Part shown: positions 22,508-32,908 of the stretch, piece after piece
Numbering within the stretch: the first letter of the stretch is position 1
Layout: each line of letters starts with the position of its first letter
NCBI RefSeq assembly: GCF_000284035.1
Contig: NC_016887.1
Location: forward strand, 2,914,001-2,978,000
Length of the DNA: 64,000 nt
Origin: Nocardia cyriacigeorgica GUH-2
Lineage (GTDB): Bacteria; Actinomycetota; Actinomycetes; Mycobacteriales; Mycobacteriaceae
Direction: 5' to 3'
Notes under the pieces: generated by a model
Databases searched by the model: none
Told to the model about the DNA's origin: nothing
The model's input: only the letters and a program-made list of their open reading frames with translations
Position numbers and translations under genes: made by a program

Positions 22508-24352
22508 ATGCCGATAGCTTCAGAGCCGGTGCCCGAGTACGCCGCCTGGCGTAAGGGCGTAGCGGGTGTGCTGGCCAAGACCCGCCGGGTCGATGCCACG
22601 GAGCTTCCGGACGAACCCGAGAAGCTGCTCGAGGTCACCACCTATGACGGCCTCACCATCGCCCCGCTCTACACCCGTCGCGACGAGCTGCCCGAGCAGC
22701 CGTTGCCGGGACAGTTCCCGTTCGTGCGCGGCCGCGACGCCACTCGCGACGTGCACCGCGGCTGGTTCGTCGGCGACCGGTTCACCGGCACCGACGGCGC
22801 GAGCGTCAACCAGGAGATCCTGGCGCGGCTGGAGAACGGCATCAGTGCCGTCTGGCTGGCCGCCGGCGAAGGCGGTGTCCCGGTGGCCGAGCTGCCCGCG
22901 GCGCTGTCGGGCCTGCTGTTCGAGCTCGCCCCGCTGACGCTGGACGCCGGGGCCGCGACCCCGCAGGCCGCCCAGCAGGTGTTCGGCGTGCTCGACGGCT
23001 ACACCACTTCCGCCCGCGCCGATATCCGCCTCGGCCTCGGCGCCGCCCCGCTGACCAGCCGCTTCGCCGGGGTCGACGACGTGGACCTCGCCGACGTGAT
23101 CGCGCTGGCCGCGCAGGCGAACGACCGCGCGGAAACCGTGCGCGCCATCACCGTCGACGGCCGGGTCTTCCACGAGGCCGGCGCCGCCGACGCCCAGGAG
23201 CTGGGTGCCGCCGTCGCCGCCGGTCTGGAGTACCTGCGCGCGCTGACCGGTGAACTCGATGTGGTGGCCGCGCTCGGCCAGCTCGAGTTCCGCTTCGCCG
23301 CCACCGACGACCAGTTCGCGACCATCGCGAAATTCCGGGCCGCCCGCAAGCTCTGGGCCCGCGTCGCGCATGTGTGCGGCGCGCCCGATGCCGGCGGCGC
23401 ACCGCAGCACGCGGTCACCTCGGCCGCCATGATGAGCCGCCGCGATCCGTGGGTGAACATGCTGCGCACCACCTTGGCCGCGTTCGGTGCCGGTGTGGGC
23501 GGTGCCGATACCGTGACCGTGCTGCCCTTCGATGCCGCGCTGCCGCCGGGTGAGCTGGGTGTCTCGCGCTCGTTCGCCGATCGCATGGCGCGCAATACCC
23601 AGCTGCTGCTGCTCGAGGAATCGCATCTGGGCCATGTCCAGGATCCGGGGGCCGGGTCCTGGTACGTCGAGGATCTCACCGCCGAACTCGCCGCCAAGGC
23701 CTGGGAGTTCATGCAGGAGATCGAGACCGCCGGCGGGTACCTTGCGGCACTGGAGTCGGGGTTGCTGGCCGAGCGCATCGCCGCCACCAAGGCCGCCCGG
23801 GACGCCGATGTCGCGCACCGCCGGACCGCGGTCACCGGCGTCAACGAGTTCCCGAACCTGGCCGAGAAGCCGCTGTCGGAGACCGCGCGCGCCGAGATCG
23901 GGGTGACGAGCTACGGCGCCGCGTTCGAGGCGCTGCGCGACCGCTCCGACGCCTACCTGGCCGCGCACGGCAAGCGCCCGACGGCGCTGCTGGTGCCGCT
24001 GGGGACGGTGGCCGAACACAACGTGCGGGTCACCTTCATCGCGAACCTGCTGGCCTCGGGCGGGATCGAATCGATCAATCCCGGCCCGCTCGATATCGAC
24101 GGAATCGAATCCGCGGCAACCGAATCCGGTGCCCCGATCGCCGTGCTGTGTGGTTCGGATGCCCGATACGGCACCGATGCGGGCCCGGCCACCGACCGGC
24201 TGCGGGCGGCGGGGATCGAGACGGTGCTGCTGGCGGGCCCGGACAAGGCCGTCGCCGAACTGGACGGCGCACAGCGCCCGGACGGGTTCCTGACCGCGCG
24301 CATCGACGCCGTCGCCGCGCTGTCGGGTCTGCTGGAGAAGGTGGGAGCCTGA
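22508..24352 (+). CDS. mutA: Methylmalonyl-CoA mutase small subunit
   Basis: A 614-residue beta subunit of adenosylcobalamin-dependent methylmalonyl-CoA mutase, which pairs with MutB to interconvert succinyl-CoA and (R)-methylmalonyl-CoA. The TIM-barrel part ([20 protein letters not shown], then [20 protein letters not shown] and [20 protein letters not shown] segments) is conserved, but the C-terminal Rossmann domain lacks the DxHxxG cobalamin motif, as expected for the non-catalytic subunit. ATG 22508 has AGAGGGAAAG upstream. Its stop overlaps the mutB start by one base. The complex links propionate catabolism and methylmalonyl-CoA supply for methyl-branched lipids. Confidence 0.95.
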   Translation: MPIASEPVPEYAAWRKGVAGVLAKTRRVDATELPDEPEKLLEVTTYDGLTIAPLYTRRDELPEQPLPGQFPFVRGRDATRDVHRGWFVGDRFTGTDGASVNQEILARLENGISAVWLAAGEGGVPVAELPAALSGLLFELAPLTLDAGAATPQAAQQVFGVLDGYTTSARADIRLGLGAAPLTSRFAGVDDVDLADVIALAAQANDRAETVRAITVDGRVFHEAGAADAQELGAAVAAGLEYLRALTGELDVVAALGQLEFRFAATDDQFATIAKFRAARKLWARVAHVCGAPDAGGAPQHAVTSAAMMSRRDPWVNMLRTTLAAFGAGVGGADTVTVLPFDAALPPGELGVSRSFADRMARNTQLLLLEESHLGHVQDPGAGSWYVEDLTAELAAKAWEFMQEIETAGGYLAALESGLLAERIAATKAARDADVAHRRTAVTGVNEFPNLAEKPLSETARAEIGVTSYGAAFEALRDRSDAYLAAHGKRPTALLVPLGTVAEHNVRVTFIANLLASGGIESINPGPLDIDGIESAATESGAPIAVLCGSDARYGTDAGPATDRLRAAGIETVLLAGPDKAVAELDGAQRPDGFLTARIDAVAALSGLLEKVGA

Positions 24353-26625
24353 TGACATCGCGTATCGAGCATCTGATCGGCAGTTTCGCCGAGGTGCCAC
24401 TCACCGAGCGGGCCCCCGAGCCCGCCGCCGTGGATGCCGCGCAGGTCGAGGAATTCGTCCGCACGGCCGCCGCGGCCAACAACTACACCCCCGAGCAGCT
24501 GGTGTGGGCCACGCCCGAGGGCATCGACGTGCCGCCGGTGTTCACCAAGGCCGACCGGGATGCCGTTGCCGCCGCGGGTTTCCCGCTCGACAGCGTGCCG
24601 GGCATCGCGCCGTTCGTGCGCGGGCCGTACCCGACGATGTATGTCAACCAGCCGTGGACCATCCGCCAGTACGCCGGATTCTCCACCGCGGCCGATTCCA
24701 ACGCCTTCTACCGCCGCAATCTGCAGGCCGGTCAGAAGGGCCTGTCGGTGGCCTTCGACTTGGCCACGCACCGCGGCTACGACTCCGATCATCCGCGCGT
24801 GCAGGGTGACGTCGGTATGGCCGGTGTGGCCATCGACTCGATCCTGGACATGCGCCAGCTCTTCGATCACATTCCGCTGGACCAGGTCAGCGTCTCGATG
24901 ACGATGAACGGTGCGGTGCTGCCGATCCTGGCGCTGTACGTGGTCGCCGCCGAGGAGCAGGGCGTCACGCCCGAACAGCTGGCCGGAACCATTCAGAACG
25001 ACATTCTGAAGGAGTTCATGGTCCGCAACACCTACATCTATCCGCCGAAGCCGTCGATGCGGATCATCTCCGACATCTTCGCCTACACCAGCGCGAAGAT
25101 GCCGAAGTTCAACTCGATCTCCATCTCCGGCTACCACATCCAGGAAGCCGGTGCGACGGCCGATCTGGAGTTGGCCTACACCCTCGCCGACGGTGTCGAG
25201 TACATCCGCGCCGGCATCGACGCGGGCATGGAGGTCGACAAGTTCGCCCCGCGCCTGTCGTTCTTCTGGGCGATCGGCATGAACTTCTTCATGGAGGTCG
25301 CCAAGCTGCGTGCGGGCCGGCTGCTGTGGAGCGAGCTGGTGGCGAAGTTCAACCCGAAGAGTGCGAAATCGCTGTCGCTGCGCACTCATTCGCAGACCTC
25401 GGGCTGGTCGCTGACCGCGCAGGACGCCTACAACAATGTGGCGCGCACCTGCATCGAGGCCATGGCCGCCACCCAGGGCCACACTCAGTCGCTGCACACC
25501 AACGCCCTCGACGAAGCACTGGCGCTGCCCACCGACTTCTCCGCCCGCATCGCCCGCAACACCCAGCTGCTGATCCAGCAGGAGTCCAACACCACCCGTC
25601 CGATCGACCCGTGGGGTGGTTCGTACTACGTGGAGTGGCTGACCCACCAGCTGGCCGACCGCGCCCGCGCCCACATCGCGGAGGTGGAGGCGCACGGCGG
25701 TATGGCGCAGGCGATTTCGGAAGGTATTCCGAAGCTGCGCATCGAGGAGGCCGCCGCCCGCACCCAGGCGCGCATCGACACCGGTCAGCAGCCGGTGATC
25801 GGCGTGAACAAGTACCAGGTGGAAGAAGACCACGAGGTCGAGGTCCTCAAGGTCGAGAACTCCCGGGTGCGTGCCGAGCAGATCGAAAAGCTGCGGCAGC
25901 TGCGTGCCGAACGTGATTCGGCCGAGGTCGAGCGGGCGCTGAACGAACTGACCCGCGCCGCGGCCTCGTCCGAGGGCGGCATGGAGAACAACCTGCTGGC
26001 ACTGGCCATCAATGCCGCGCGCGCCAAGGCCACCGTCGGCGAGATCTCCGATGCGCTGGAGAAGGTGTACGGTCGCCATCAGGCCGAGATCCGTACCCTG
26101 TCGGGTGTGTACCGCGACGAGGCAGGCAAGGTCACCAACATCACCACCGCCGGTGCGCTGGTGGAGGAGTTCGCCGAGGCCGAGGGCCGGCGTCCGCGCA
26201 TCCTGGTGGCCAAGATGGGCCAGGACGGCCACGACCGAGGCCAGAAGGTGATCGCCACGGCCTTCGCCGACCTCGGCTTCGACGTCGATGTGGGCCCGCT
26301 GTTCCAGACCCCCGAAGAGGTGGCGCGCCAGGCCGCCGACAACGACGTGCACGTTGTCGGTGTGTCTTCGCTGGCGGCCGGCCACCTCACGCTGGTGCCC
26401 GCCCTGCGGCAGGCACTGGCCGATGTCGGCCGCCCCGACATCATGGTCATCGTCGGCGGCGTCATCCCGCCCGGTGACTTCGAGGAGCTGTACGCCGCGG
26501 GTGCGGCGGCGATCTTCCCGCCGGGCACCGTGATCGCCGATGCGGCGATCGATCTGCTGAAGAAGCTGGCGGCCGAACTCGGGCACGAGATCGGCGCCTC
26601 GGCCGAGGCAGACAGCACCGAATGA
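24352..26625 (+). CDS. mutB: Methylmalonyl-CoA mutase large subunit
   Basis: A 757-residue catalytic alpha subunit. The substrate barrel includes [20 protein letters not shown] and [20 protein letters not shown]. The C-terminal cobalamin-binding domain carries [11 protein letters not shown] with His627 as the lower cobalt ligand (DxHxxG), followed by [12 protein letters not shown] and [10 protein letters not shown]. Length and all motifs are normal. It is coupled to mutA (one-base overlap) and meaB (ATGA four-base overlap), giving mutA-mutB-meaB as one operon, like Rv1492-Rv1493-Rv1496 with the intervening toxin-antitoxin genes absent. Confidence 0.97.
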   Translation: MTSRIEHLIGSFAEVPLTERAPEPAAVDAAQVEEFVRTAAAANNYTPEQLVWATPEGIDVPPVFTKADRDAVAAAGFPLDSVPGIAPFVRGPYPTMYVNQPWTIRQYAGFSTAADSNAFYRRNLQAGQKGLSVAFDLATHRGYDSDHPRVQGDVGMAGVAIDSILDMRQLFDHIPLDQVSVSMTMNGAVLPILALYVVAAEEQGVTPEQLAGTIQNDILKEFMVRNTYIYPPKPSMRIISDIFAYTSAKMPKFNSISISGYHIQEAGATADLELAYTLADGVEYIRAGIDAGMEVDKFAPRLSFFWAIGMNFFMEVAKLRAGRLLWSELVAKFNPKSAKSLSLRTHSQTSGWSLTAQDAYNNVARTCIEAMAATQGHTQSLHTNALDEALALPTDFSARIARNTQLLIQQESNTTRPIDPWGGSYYVEWLTHQLADRARAHIAEVEAHGGMAQAISEGIPKLRIEEAAARTQARIDTGQQPVIGVNKYQVEEDHEVEVLKVENSRVRAEQIEKLRQLRAERDSAEVERALNELTRAAASSEGGMENNLLALAINAARAKATVGEISDALEKVYGRHQAEIRTLSGVYRDEAGKVTNITTAGALVEEFAEAEGRRPRILVAKMGQDGHDRGQKVIATAFADLGFDVDVGPLFQTPEEVARQAADNDVHVVGVSSLAAGHLTLVPALRQALADVGRPDIMVIVGGVIPPGDFEELYAAGAAAIFPPGTVIADAAIDLLKKLAAELGHEIGASAEADSTE

Positions 26626-27617
26626 CCCGGCGCGTCATCGATATCGACGCGCTCGCCCAGGCGGTCCGCCGAAATGAGCGGGCCGCCTTGGCGCGGGCGA
26701 TCACGCTGGTCGAATCGACCCGCGCCGATCACCGGGAACTGGCGCAGCAGCTGCTGTTGCGGTTGACGCCGTCCACCGGTGCGGTGACGTCGAACCGGGT
26801 CGGGATCACCGGTGTGCCGGGGGTCGGTAAGTCGACGTTCATCGACGCGCTCGGCATGTATCTGATCGAGCAGGGGCATCGGGTCGCGGTGCTGGCCGTC
26901 GACCCGTCCTCGACTCGGACCGGCGGCTCCATCCTGGGCGACAAGACCCGGATGGCGCGCCTGTCGGTCCGCGACGAGGCGTTCATCCGGCCCTCACCCA
27001 CCGCGGGCACGCTCGGCGGCGTCGCCAAGGCCACCCGCGAGACGATCGTGCTGCTCGAAGCGGCCGGTTACGACGTGATCCTGGTGGAGACCGTCGGCGT
27101 CGGCCAATCCGAGGTGACGGTGGCGAACATGGTCGACGTGTTCTGCTTCCTGACCCTGGCCCGCACCGGAGATCAGTTGCAGGGCATCAAGAAGGGCGTG
27201 CTCGAACTGGCCGATCTGGTCGCGGTCAACAAGGCCGACGGCAAACACGAGATCGAGGCGAAGAAGGCCGCGCGCGAACTCACCGGCGCCATGCGGCTGA
27301 TCCATCCACACGATGCCCTGTGGCGTCCACCGGTGCTCACCATGAGCGGCCTCGAGGGCCTCGGCCTGGAGAAATTCTGGTCCACGGTCCTCGAACACCG
27401 CCGCGTGCTGACCGACGCCGGCGAGTTCGACGAGAAGCGCCGCCGTCAGCAGGTCGACTGGACCTGGACCATGGTGCACGACCAGCTACTGCGCCGCCTC
27501 GCCGACAACCCGCGCGTGAAGGCGATCCGCGACGAGGTGGAAAAGCAGGTCCGCGAAGGCGGACTGACCGCCGCCCTGGCCGCCGAGGAACTGCTGCGCG
27601 CCTTCGACGAGGGCTGA
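26622..27617 (+). CDS. meaB: Methylmalonyl-CoA mutase-associated GTPase MeaB
   Basis: A 331-residue G3E-family GTPase that gates cobalamin loading and protects MutAB from inactivation. Walker A is GVPGVGKST (residues 64-72); [19 protein letters not shown], the switch region [10 protein letters not shown] and the guanine-specificity NKAD are all present. The C-terminal helices form the dimerisation arm. It overlaps mutB by four bases. The stop is followed by 139 bp before the convergent amidohydrolase. Confidence 0.95.
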   Translation: MTRRVIDIDALAQAVRRNERAALARAITLVESTRADHRELAQQLLLRLTPSTGAVTSNRVGITGVPGVGKSTFIDALGMYLIEQGHRVAVLAVDPSSTRTGGSILGDKTRMARLSVRDEAFIRPSPTAGTLGGVAKATRETIVLLEAAGYDVILVETVGVGQSEVTVANMVDVFCFLTLARTGDQLQGIKKGVLELADLVAVNKADGKHEIEAKKAARELTGAMRLIHPHDALWRPPVLTMSGLEGLGLEKFWSTVLEHRRVLTDAGEFDEKRRRQQVDWTWTMVHDQLLRRLADNPRVKAIRDEVEKQVREGGLTAALAAEELLRAFDEG

Positions 27618-27756
27618 TCAGCCGAACGGATCGAGCGGCGCCGTACCCGGTGATGAAAGTGCGGACCAGCGCCCGCGCACGCCTGCTCGTAGCAATCGAC
27701 CGACCCCAGTCGTGCTCAGCGCGGGGCCGGGCCGGCCGGGCGGCGATCCGGCATGG

Positions 27757-28668
27757 TCAGTCCGTGGGATCGCGGTCCGGCGCCCGATCCGGCAGCGCGA
27801 ACAGTCGCGCCGCGTTGTCGTGGCAGACGCCGCGCAGCCACTCATCGCCGAGCTCGAGCCGTTCCAGGGCGGTGATCGCGTGGTGGTACGGGTAGGGGAT
27901 GTTCGGGAAGTCGCTGCCGAACAGGATGCGGTCGCCGAGGTCGCGCAGGCGGGGGCGGTCGGCGGCCGGGAAGGGCACCTCTTCTTCGGTGAAGTCGGTG
28001 AAGGCCATGGTGGTGTCGAGGCAGACGCCCGGATAGCGGTCGGCCAGGTCCATGAACTCGGCGTACTCGGGCATGCCCATATGCGCGACGATCAGCCGCA
28101 GGCCGGGGTGGCGGCGCAGGAGCTCCGCGATCGGGCCGGGGCCGGTGAATTCGCCGGGGGCCGGGCCGGATCCGCAGTGGATGACGATCGGGGTGCCGGA
28201 CTCGGCGAGCACACCCCAGACCGGGTCGAGCAGCGGATCCAGCGGCGAGTACGCGCCGACCTGGATGTGCGATTTGAATACCTGCGCGCCCTGCTCGATT
28301 GCCGTGCGCACGTAGTCCGTGGCGCCGGGTTCGGGGTAGAAGGTGGCGGTGTGCAGGCAGTCGGGGACCTCGGCGGCGAACTCGGCGGTCCAGGAGTTGA
28401 GCCAGGCCGCCATCTGCGGCTTGTGCGGGTACACCAGCGCGGTGAACGCGCGAACACCGAAGCCGCGCAACGTCTTCAACCGTACCGCCTGATCGTCGCG
28501 GTAGGCGATCGGCCACTCGCGGCCGGTGAGCGGACCCGCCGAGTCGAAATACGCCCACACCTTGCGCATCACCTGATCCGGCATGAAATGGGTGTGCACG
28601 TCGACGATCGCGGGCAGGCCGAGCCGACGGCGGAATTCGGTGAGGTAGCTGACGGTGTCGTCGGTCAT
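27757..28668 (-). CDS. Amidohydrolase-2 family protein
   Basis: A 303-residue metal-dependent amidohydrolase of the ACMSD/amidohydrolase-2 group. Motifs: VDVHTHFMP (residues about 22-30, metal-binding HxH), a central histidine in VIHCGSG, the histidine in VAHMGMPEYAE, and the C-terminal aspartate in ILFGSDFPNIPYP. The fold is a TIM barrel; such enzymes decarboxylate or hydrolyse small acids. It begins at an ATG overlapping the stop of the nucleoside hydrolase by four bases, so the two should be made together and may act in one salvage or catabolic route. The substrate cannot be predicted. Confidence 0.87.
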   Translation of the reverse strand: MTDDTVSYLTEFRRRLGLPAIVDVHTHFMPDQVMRKVWAYFDSAGPLTGREWPIAYRDDQAVRLKTLRGFGVRAFTALVYPHKPQMAAWLNSWTAEFAAEVPDCLHTATFYPEPGATDYVRTAIEQGAQVFKSHIQVGAYSPLDPLLDPVWGVLAESGTPIVIHCGSGPAPGEFTGPGPIAELLRRHPGLRLIVAHMGMPEYAEFMDLADRYPGVCLDTTMAFTDFTEEEVPFPAADRPRLRDLGDRILFGSDFPNIPYPYHHAITALERLELGDEWLRGVCHDNAARLFALPDRAPDRDPTD

Positions 28669-29738
28669 GGCGCCTCCTGCGCGCTCGCGGGCACAAGCCC
28701 GGCCGCCGGCGGGTACACCGCGGCGGCGAAATCACCGACTCGGCTGATCAGCCGGTCGAAGAACAGCTCGGGGTCGGTGCCGACGACGATGTCGGCATTG
28801 GGCTCGCGACCCCACATGCCGGCCCAGTCGGCGACCGTGGTGGCGCGGGTGAGGGTTCCGGTGAGTTCGACGTCGACCGTCGCGGGCCGGGTGCGCGCCA
28901 GCGCCGGGTCGAGAGCGACCGCGGCGGCGAACGGATCATGCATGTGCGCCAGATAGCCGAGGTCGTAGGAGTGGTGGAAGTCGAAGTAGAACCGCACCGC
29001 GTCGGTCAGATGCGCGATGATCGGATTGCTGGTGGCCAACCGGGCGCTGGGCGGATCGGCGGGCGAAACCCGTTCGGCGGGCATACTTCCCGCGCGTTCG
29101 GCCAGCCGCACCAGATGCTCGGGCCGCATCTCGATGGTCTCGGTGATGTCGAGCGCGCAGATCAGCGGACGTCGGTCCGGCGGCGCGGCGGAGAAGGCGT
29201 CGAAGACCTCCTTGGCGGCTTCGGGGTCGACGTGCACGTTCCACTCGTTGGTCGGCGTGGTGTTGCCCGGATGATTGAACGCACCGCCCATCACCACCAG
29301 CCGGTGCAGCAGCCGCGGCAGCGCGGGTTCACGGCGCAGCGCCAGCGCCAGATTGGTGAGCGGTCCGGTACACAGCCCGACGATCTCCCCGGGATGTTCG
29401 CGAGCCAGCTCGACCCACAGATCGGGGGCGTTGCGGTCGGAGACCTGGCGGGTCGGCGCGGGTAGCTCCGCGTAGCCGACACCCTGCGGGCCGTGCGTGT
29501 CCTCGGTCGTGCGCAGCGCGATGACCAGCGGTTCGGCGGAGCCGAGCGCGACCTCGATCTCGGGTGCTTTGCACAGCTCGAGCCAGGCGAGATTGTTGAC
29601 CGCGACCTGGGCAGCGCCGACATTGCCCGCCGTGGAGACGATGCCGAGAATCTCCGCCTCGGGACTGGCCAGCAGGTACAGCAGCGCCAGCGAGTCGTCC
29701 ACCCCGGTATCGACGTCGAGGATGATCTTCTGCCGCAC
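28665..29738 (-). CDS. Inosine-uridine-type nucleoside hydrolase
   Basis: A 357-residue nucleoside N-ribohydrolase. The N-terminal DVDTGVDD (residues about 8-15) is the Ca2+-binding DxDxxxDD signature; VVMGGAFNHPGNTTPTNEWN carries the conserved asparagine-rich ribose site, and MHDPFAAAVALDP the C-terminal His-Asp. It hydrolyses ribonucleosides to base and ribose; specificity is unclear. The GTG start is the first gene of a two-gene unit with the amidohydrolase (ATGA overlap). A catabolic pair acting on a nucleoside analogue is possible. Confidence 0.9.
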   Translation of the reverse strand: MRQKIILDVDTGVDDSLALLYLLASPEAEILGIVSTAGNVGAAQVAVNNLAWLELCKAPEIEVALGSAEPLVIALRTTEDTHGPQGVGYAELPAPTRQVSDRNAPDLWVELAREHPGEIVGLCTGPLTNLALALRREPALPRLLHRLVVMGGAFNHPGNTTPTNEWNVHVDPEAAKEVFDAFSAAPPDRRPLICALDITETIEMRPEHLVRLAERAGSMPAERVSPADPPSARLATSNPIIAHLTDAVRFYFDFHHSYDLGYLAHMHDPFAAAVALDPALARTRPATVDVELTGTLTRATTVADWAGMWGREPNADIVVGTDPELFFDRLISRVGDFAAAVYPPAAGLVPASAQEAP

Positions 29739-29911
29739 GGTTCGAGCCTATCGAGCGGGCTCGGGTCGGTGAGCGCCCGGGCTCGAGCGCCGGTTCCTGC
29801 AGCGTCGCGCCGGCGTGTCCTGCATCGGTCCGCCGGAGTTCGTGGCGTGGCGGCCGTCGATGTGCCGGTGGTCGCGCCAGAGCCGATGGCCGTTCGGGCC
29901 GCGCGGAGTGA

Positions 29912-31264
29912 TCAGACACGGCGCAGCGGCGCCGGCGCCGACCAGGTCGGCCGGTCGCACCCATAGCGGCGCGCCGGGGCTGGGTAGTCGGGGTACTCGG
30001 CGAGCGCCGGAGTGGCGGTGACGAGGTTGCCGTGCGTGACAACGCTGTGCCGATCCGGTTCGGCGGCCGCGGGATGCCGCGGTGTGCGTTCGGGTGCGGC
30101 GAGCAGCCAGGAGGCGGTGCGCGCCAACGACACCCGCACATCGCGACCCACACCGTCGGCGGCACGGGCGACGAGCGCGTCGATCACCCCGGCGGCGAGT
30201 AGATAGCCGGACGCGTGGTCGAGCGCCTGGGCCGGTAGCGCGCTGGGCACGGCCGGCGCGCCTTCGATGATCGCGATACCGGTCGCCGCCTGCACGATGC
30301 TGTCGAAGCCGCGCCGTATGCCCCACGGTCCGACATCGCCCCACGCGCTGACCCGGCCGTGCACCAGCCCGGGCCGGATCGTCAGCCCGGCATGTTCGAG
30401 CGCACCGGGCCGGTAACCGGTGACCAGCACATCGGCGGTGTCGAGCAGGGCGTCGATGCGGGCCCGGTCGGCGCGCAGGTCGAGCACGGTGGTGCGTTTG
30501 CCCTGGCAGGTGTCGCGGAACTGCCACGGAATCTCCGGCAGCCCGGGCGGGTCGATGCGCAGCACATCGGCGCCGAGCAGCGCCAGGGTGCGGGTCGCGA
30601 CCGGACCGGCGATCACCCGGGTCATATCGAGCACCCGGATGCCGCGCAGCGGCTGGAACGGCGTCGCACCATCGGGCAGCCCGAGGCCGCGGGCATCGGC
30701 GCGGGCCGTCGTTGCCACCAGCGGGCCCGCCGCCGCGGCCCGGGCCTGTGGCGTGGCGGCCCATTCGCGTTCGGTGCGCACCCGCACCGCGATGGCGCCG
30801 GTGGCGGCGGCAGCGTCCTCGATATCGGTGGCGCGGCTCATCGCGATCTGCGCGACGGCGAGGTCGAGGGGTGCGTCGGCGGGCAGGTTCAGCGCGGCCA
30901 GCAGCCGGGCGCGGTGGTGCGGATAGTTGGCGTGGGTGCGGACCCAGCCGTCGAAGGTCGGGAAGAAGCCCGACAGGTCGGCGAACATCGCGACCGGCGC
31001 ACCATCGATGCGCAGCAGTCGCTCGCTGGCGAAGGCGGCCGCCACCCGTCGCGGGTCGATTCGGTGATGCACGGGATCGAGTCCGCGGGCACGGCGCAGC
31101 CGGTTCGCCGCACCGATGACGGCACCGATCGCACCCGACGCCAGCCCCGCCACCGGCAGCGTCGCCGCGAGATCGGGCCCGAAATCCGGAGCGGGCGGCA
31201 CGAATCGATCCTCGATACCGACACCTACCTGGTAATCACGGACCAGCCGTTCGTGCACGCTCAC
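29912..31264 (-). CDS. CaiB/BaiF (family III) CoA-transferase
   Basis: A 450-residue class III CoA-transferase. The core begins around residue 205 with LRGIRVLDMTRVIAGPVATRTLALLGADVLRI, the family signature, and later has LVHGRVSAWGDVGPWGIRRGFDSIVQAATGIA. In this class the catalytic aspartate usually lies about 170 residues into the core; I cannot place it securely. The first 200 residues form a second, less conserved CaiB-like half, as in several actinobacterial members. The GTG start is at 31264. It is probably monocistronic: 173 bp separate it from the nucleoside hydrolase start. Donor and acceptor acids are unknown. Confidence 0.85.
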   Translation of the reverse strand: MSVHERLVRDYQVGVGIEDRFVPPAPDFGPDLAATLPVAGLASGAIGAVIGAANRLRRARGLDPVHHRIDPRRVAAAFASERLLRIDGAPVAMFADLSGFFPTFDGWVRTHANYPHHRARLLAALNLPADAPLDLAVAQIAMSRATDIEDAAAATGAIAVRVRTEREWAATPQARAAAAGPLVATTARADARGLGLPDGATPFQPLRGIRVLDMTRVIAGPVATRTLALLGADVLRIDPPGLPEIPWQFRDTCQGKRTTVLDLRADRARIDALLDTADVLVTGYRPGALEHAGLTIRPGLVHGRVSAWGDVGPWGIRRGFDSIVQAATGIAIIEGAPAVPSALPAQALDHASGYLLAAGVIDALVARAADGVGRDVRVSLARTASWLLAAPERTPRHPAAAEPDRHSVVTHGNLVTATPALAEYPDYPAPARRYGCDRPTWSAPAPLRRV

Positions 31265-31365
31265 CGCACCCAGCGTAATAGCCGTCGACGGGAACGGATT
31301 CCGACGTGAGCAGGACCATCACGCCGGCCGCGCGGACGCGTTTTGCGGCCGCGGCCGAGCCTGAT

Positions 31366-32796
31366 TCACCAGGGGGAGGGCCGGTAATCCTTGAGGAAGC
31401 AGCCGAACAGATCGTTGCCCTGCTCGCCCTGCACGATCGGGTCGTAGACGCGCGCGGCACCGTCCACCAGATCCAGTGGGGCCCGGAAGCCTTCGTCGGC
31501 CAGCCGCATCTTGGTGTAGTGGGGGCGCTCGTCGGTGATCCAGCCGGTATCGACGGCGGTCATCAGGATCGAATCGGTCTCGAACATTTCGCGGGCGCTG
31601 GTGCGGGTCAACATGTTCAGCGCCGCCTTGGCCATATTCGTGTGCGGATGGCCCGGGCCTTTGTAGGCCCGGCTGAACTGGCCCTCCATCGCCGAGACGT
31701 TGACGATGTACTTGCGCCGCGCCTGCGCCGCCGCCATCGCCGGCCGCAGCCGCGACACCAGGATGAACGGCGCGACCGAATTGCACAGCTGCACCTCGAG
31801 CAGCTCGGTCGGATCCACCTCGCCGACGGTCTGCACCCAGCTGTTGGTGTGTGCGAGGTCGGGCACCAGCCCACCGGCGTCGATGGCGACACCGCGGGAA
31901 ATGCGGTCGGGCGTGGCCGAACCCGCCACCAACGCCAGCTCGGCGACGTCCGCGGCGGACAGCGTCGGGGTCAGTGAGGCGGTGAGCGCGCTGGGGTGGG
32001 CCTGCATGGTCTTGCCGAAGGTGACCACATCGGGCAGCTCACCGGCCGGCAGCGGCATGGATTCGGCCTCGACCAAGGCGCTGTAGGCCCCGGCCGAGCG
32101 GCGCACGGTCTGGGCGGCATTGTTGATCAGGATGTCGAGCGGGCCCTGCGCGGCGACGTCGTCGGCGAGGGCCACCACCTGCGCCGGATCGCGCAGGTCG
32201 ATGCCGACGATGCGCACCCGGTGCAGCCAGTCGGCGCTGTCGGGCTGGGCGGCGAAGCGCCGGATGGCGTCGTTGGGGAAGCGGGTGGTGATGGTGGTGT
32301 GCGCGCCGTCGCGCAGCAACCGCAGCGCGATGTACATGCCGATCTTGGCGCGGCCACCGGTGAGCAGCGCCCGCCGGCCGGTGAGGTCGGCGCGCGCGTC
32401 GCGGCGGGCATGGCTGTCGGCGGCGCAGTCAGGGCACAGCTGGTGGTAGAAAGCGTCGACCGTGGTGTAGCGCTCCTTGCAGATGTAGCAAGGCCGGGGC
32501 CGGATCAGGGTGCCCGCGCTCGCGCCGGTGGCAGACGAGCTGATCGGGATGCCCGCGGTCTCGTCATCGATGCGCTGCGGCGAACCGGTGGCGGTGGCGG
32601 CGACCACCGCACGGTCGGCGGCCGAGACCGCGTCCCGGGCCGCCGCGCGACGACGCTGCTTGAGCTTTTTGAACATGTGCCCGACCGCGCGCTGCACCGC
32701 CACCGAATCCGGATGATCCTTGTCGAGCTGTCCGGCCTGCTCCAGGACCCGCAAACAGGTGGCGAGCGCGTCCGGATCGATCGTGGTTTCGGCCAT
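31366..32796 (-). CDS. SDR-family protein with N-terminal zinc ribbon and no catalytic Tyr
   Basis: A 476-residue protein. Residues 1-95 are helical and charged; a treble-clef or zinc-ribbon element follows with Cys103 and Cys106 (CYICKERY) and Cys121 and Cys124 (LCPDC). The SDR domain begins near residue 140 with LTGGRAKIGMYIALRLLRDG, a Rossmann motif, and NNAAQTV is the SDR NNAG equivalent. In the active site a serine is present (VNVSAMEGQFSR), but the YxxxK position reads TNMAK (Thr386, Lys390): the catalytic tyrosine is replaced. About 70 residues are inserted between the NNAA and serine motifs. ATG 32796 is used; ATG 32811 is also in frame. Possibly a nucleotide-binding regulator rather than a dehydrogenase. 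Confidence 0.8.
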   Translation of the reverse strand: MAETTIDPDALATCLRVLEQAGQLDKDHPDSVAVQRAVGHMFKKLKQRRRAAARDAVSAADRAVVAATATGSPQRIDDETAGIPISSSATGASAGTLIRPRPCYICKERYTTVDAFYHQLCPDCAADSHARRDARADLTGRRALLTGGRAKIGMYIALRLLRDGAHTTITTRFPNDAIRRFAAQPDSADWLHRVRIVGIDLRDPAQVVALADDVAAQGPLDILINNAAQTVRRSAGAYSALVEAESMPLPAGELPDVVTFGKTMQAHPSALTASLTPTLSAADVAELALVAGSATPDRISRGVAIDAGGLVPDLAHTNSWVQTVGEVDPTELLEVQLCNSVAPFILVSRLRPAMAAAQARRKYIVNVSAMEGQFSRAYKGPGHPHTNMAKAALNMLTRTSAREMFETDSILMTAVDTGWITDERPHYTKMRLADEGFRAPLDLVDGAARVYDPIVQGEQGNDLFGCFLKDYRPSPW

Positions 32797-32908
32797 CGGA
32801 GCTGGAATCATCCTTCATGAGCTGGGCGAGTATCGCGCCCATTGTCGCAAACGGGCCGCCGTGACCGGCCGCTCACCTCCACCGTGACCGGCCTGCCCGC
32901 GTTGCGCC

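Noticed and set aside
29739..29911. Short rightward frames between the nucleoside hydrolase and CoA-transferase genes
   Set aside because: They run into the antisense of the CoA-transferase and have no start signals.
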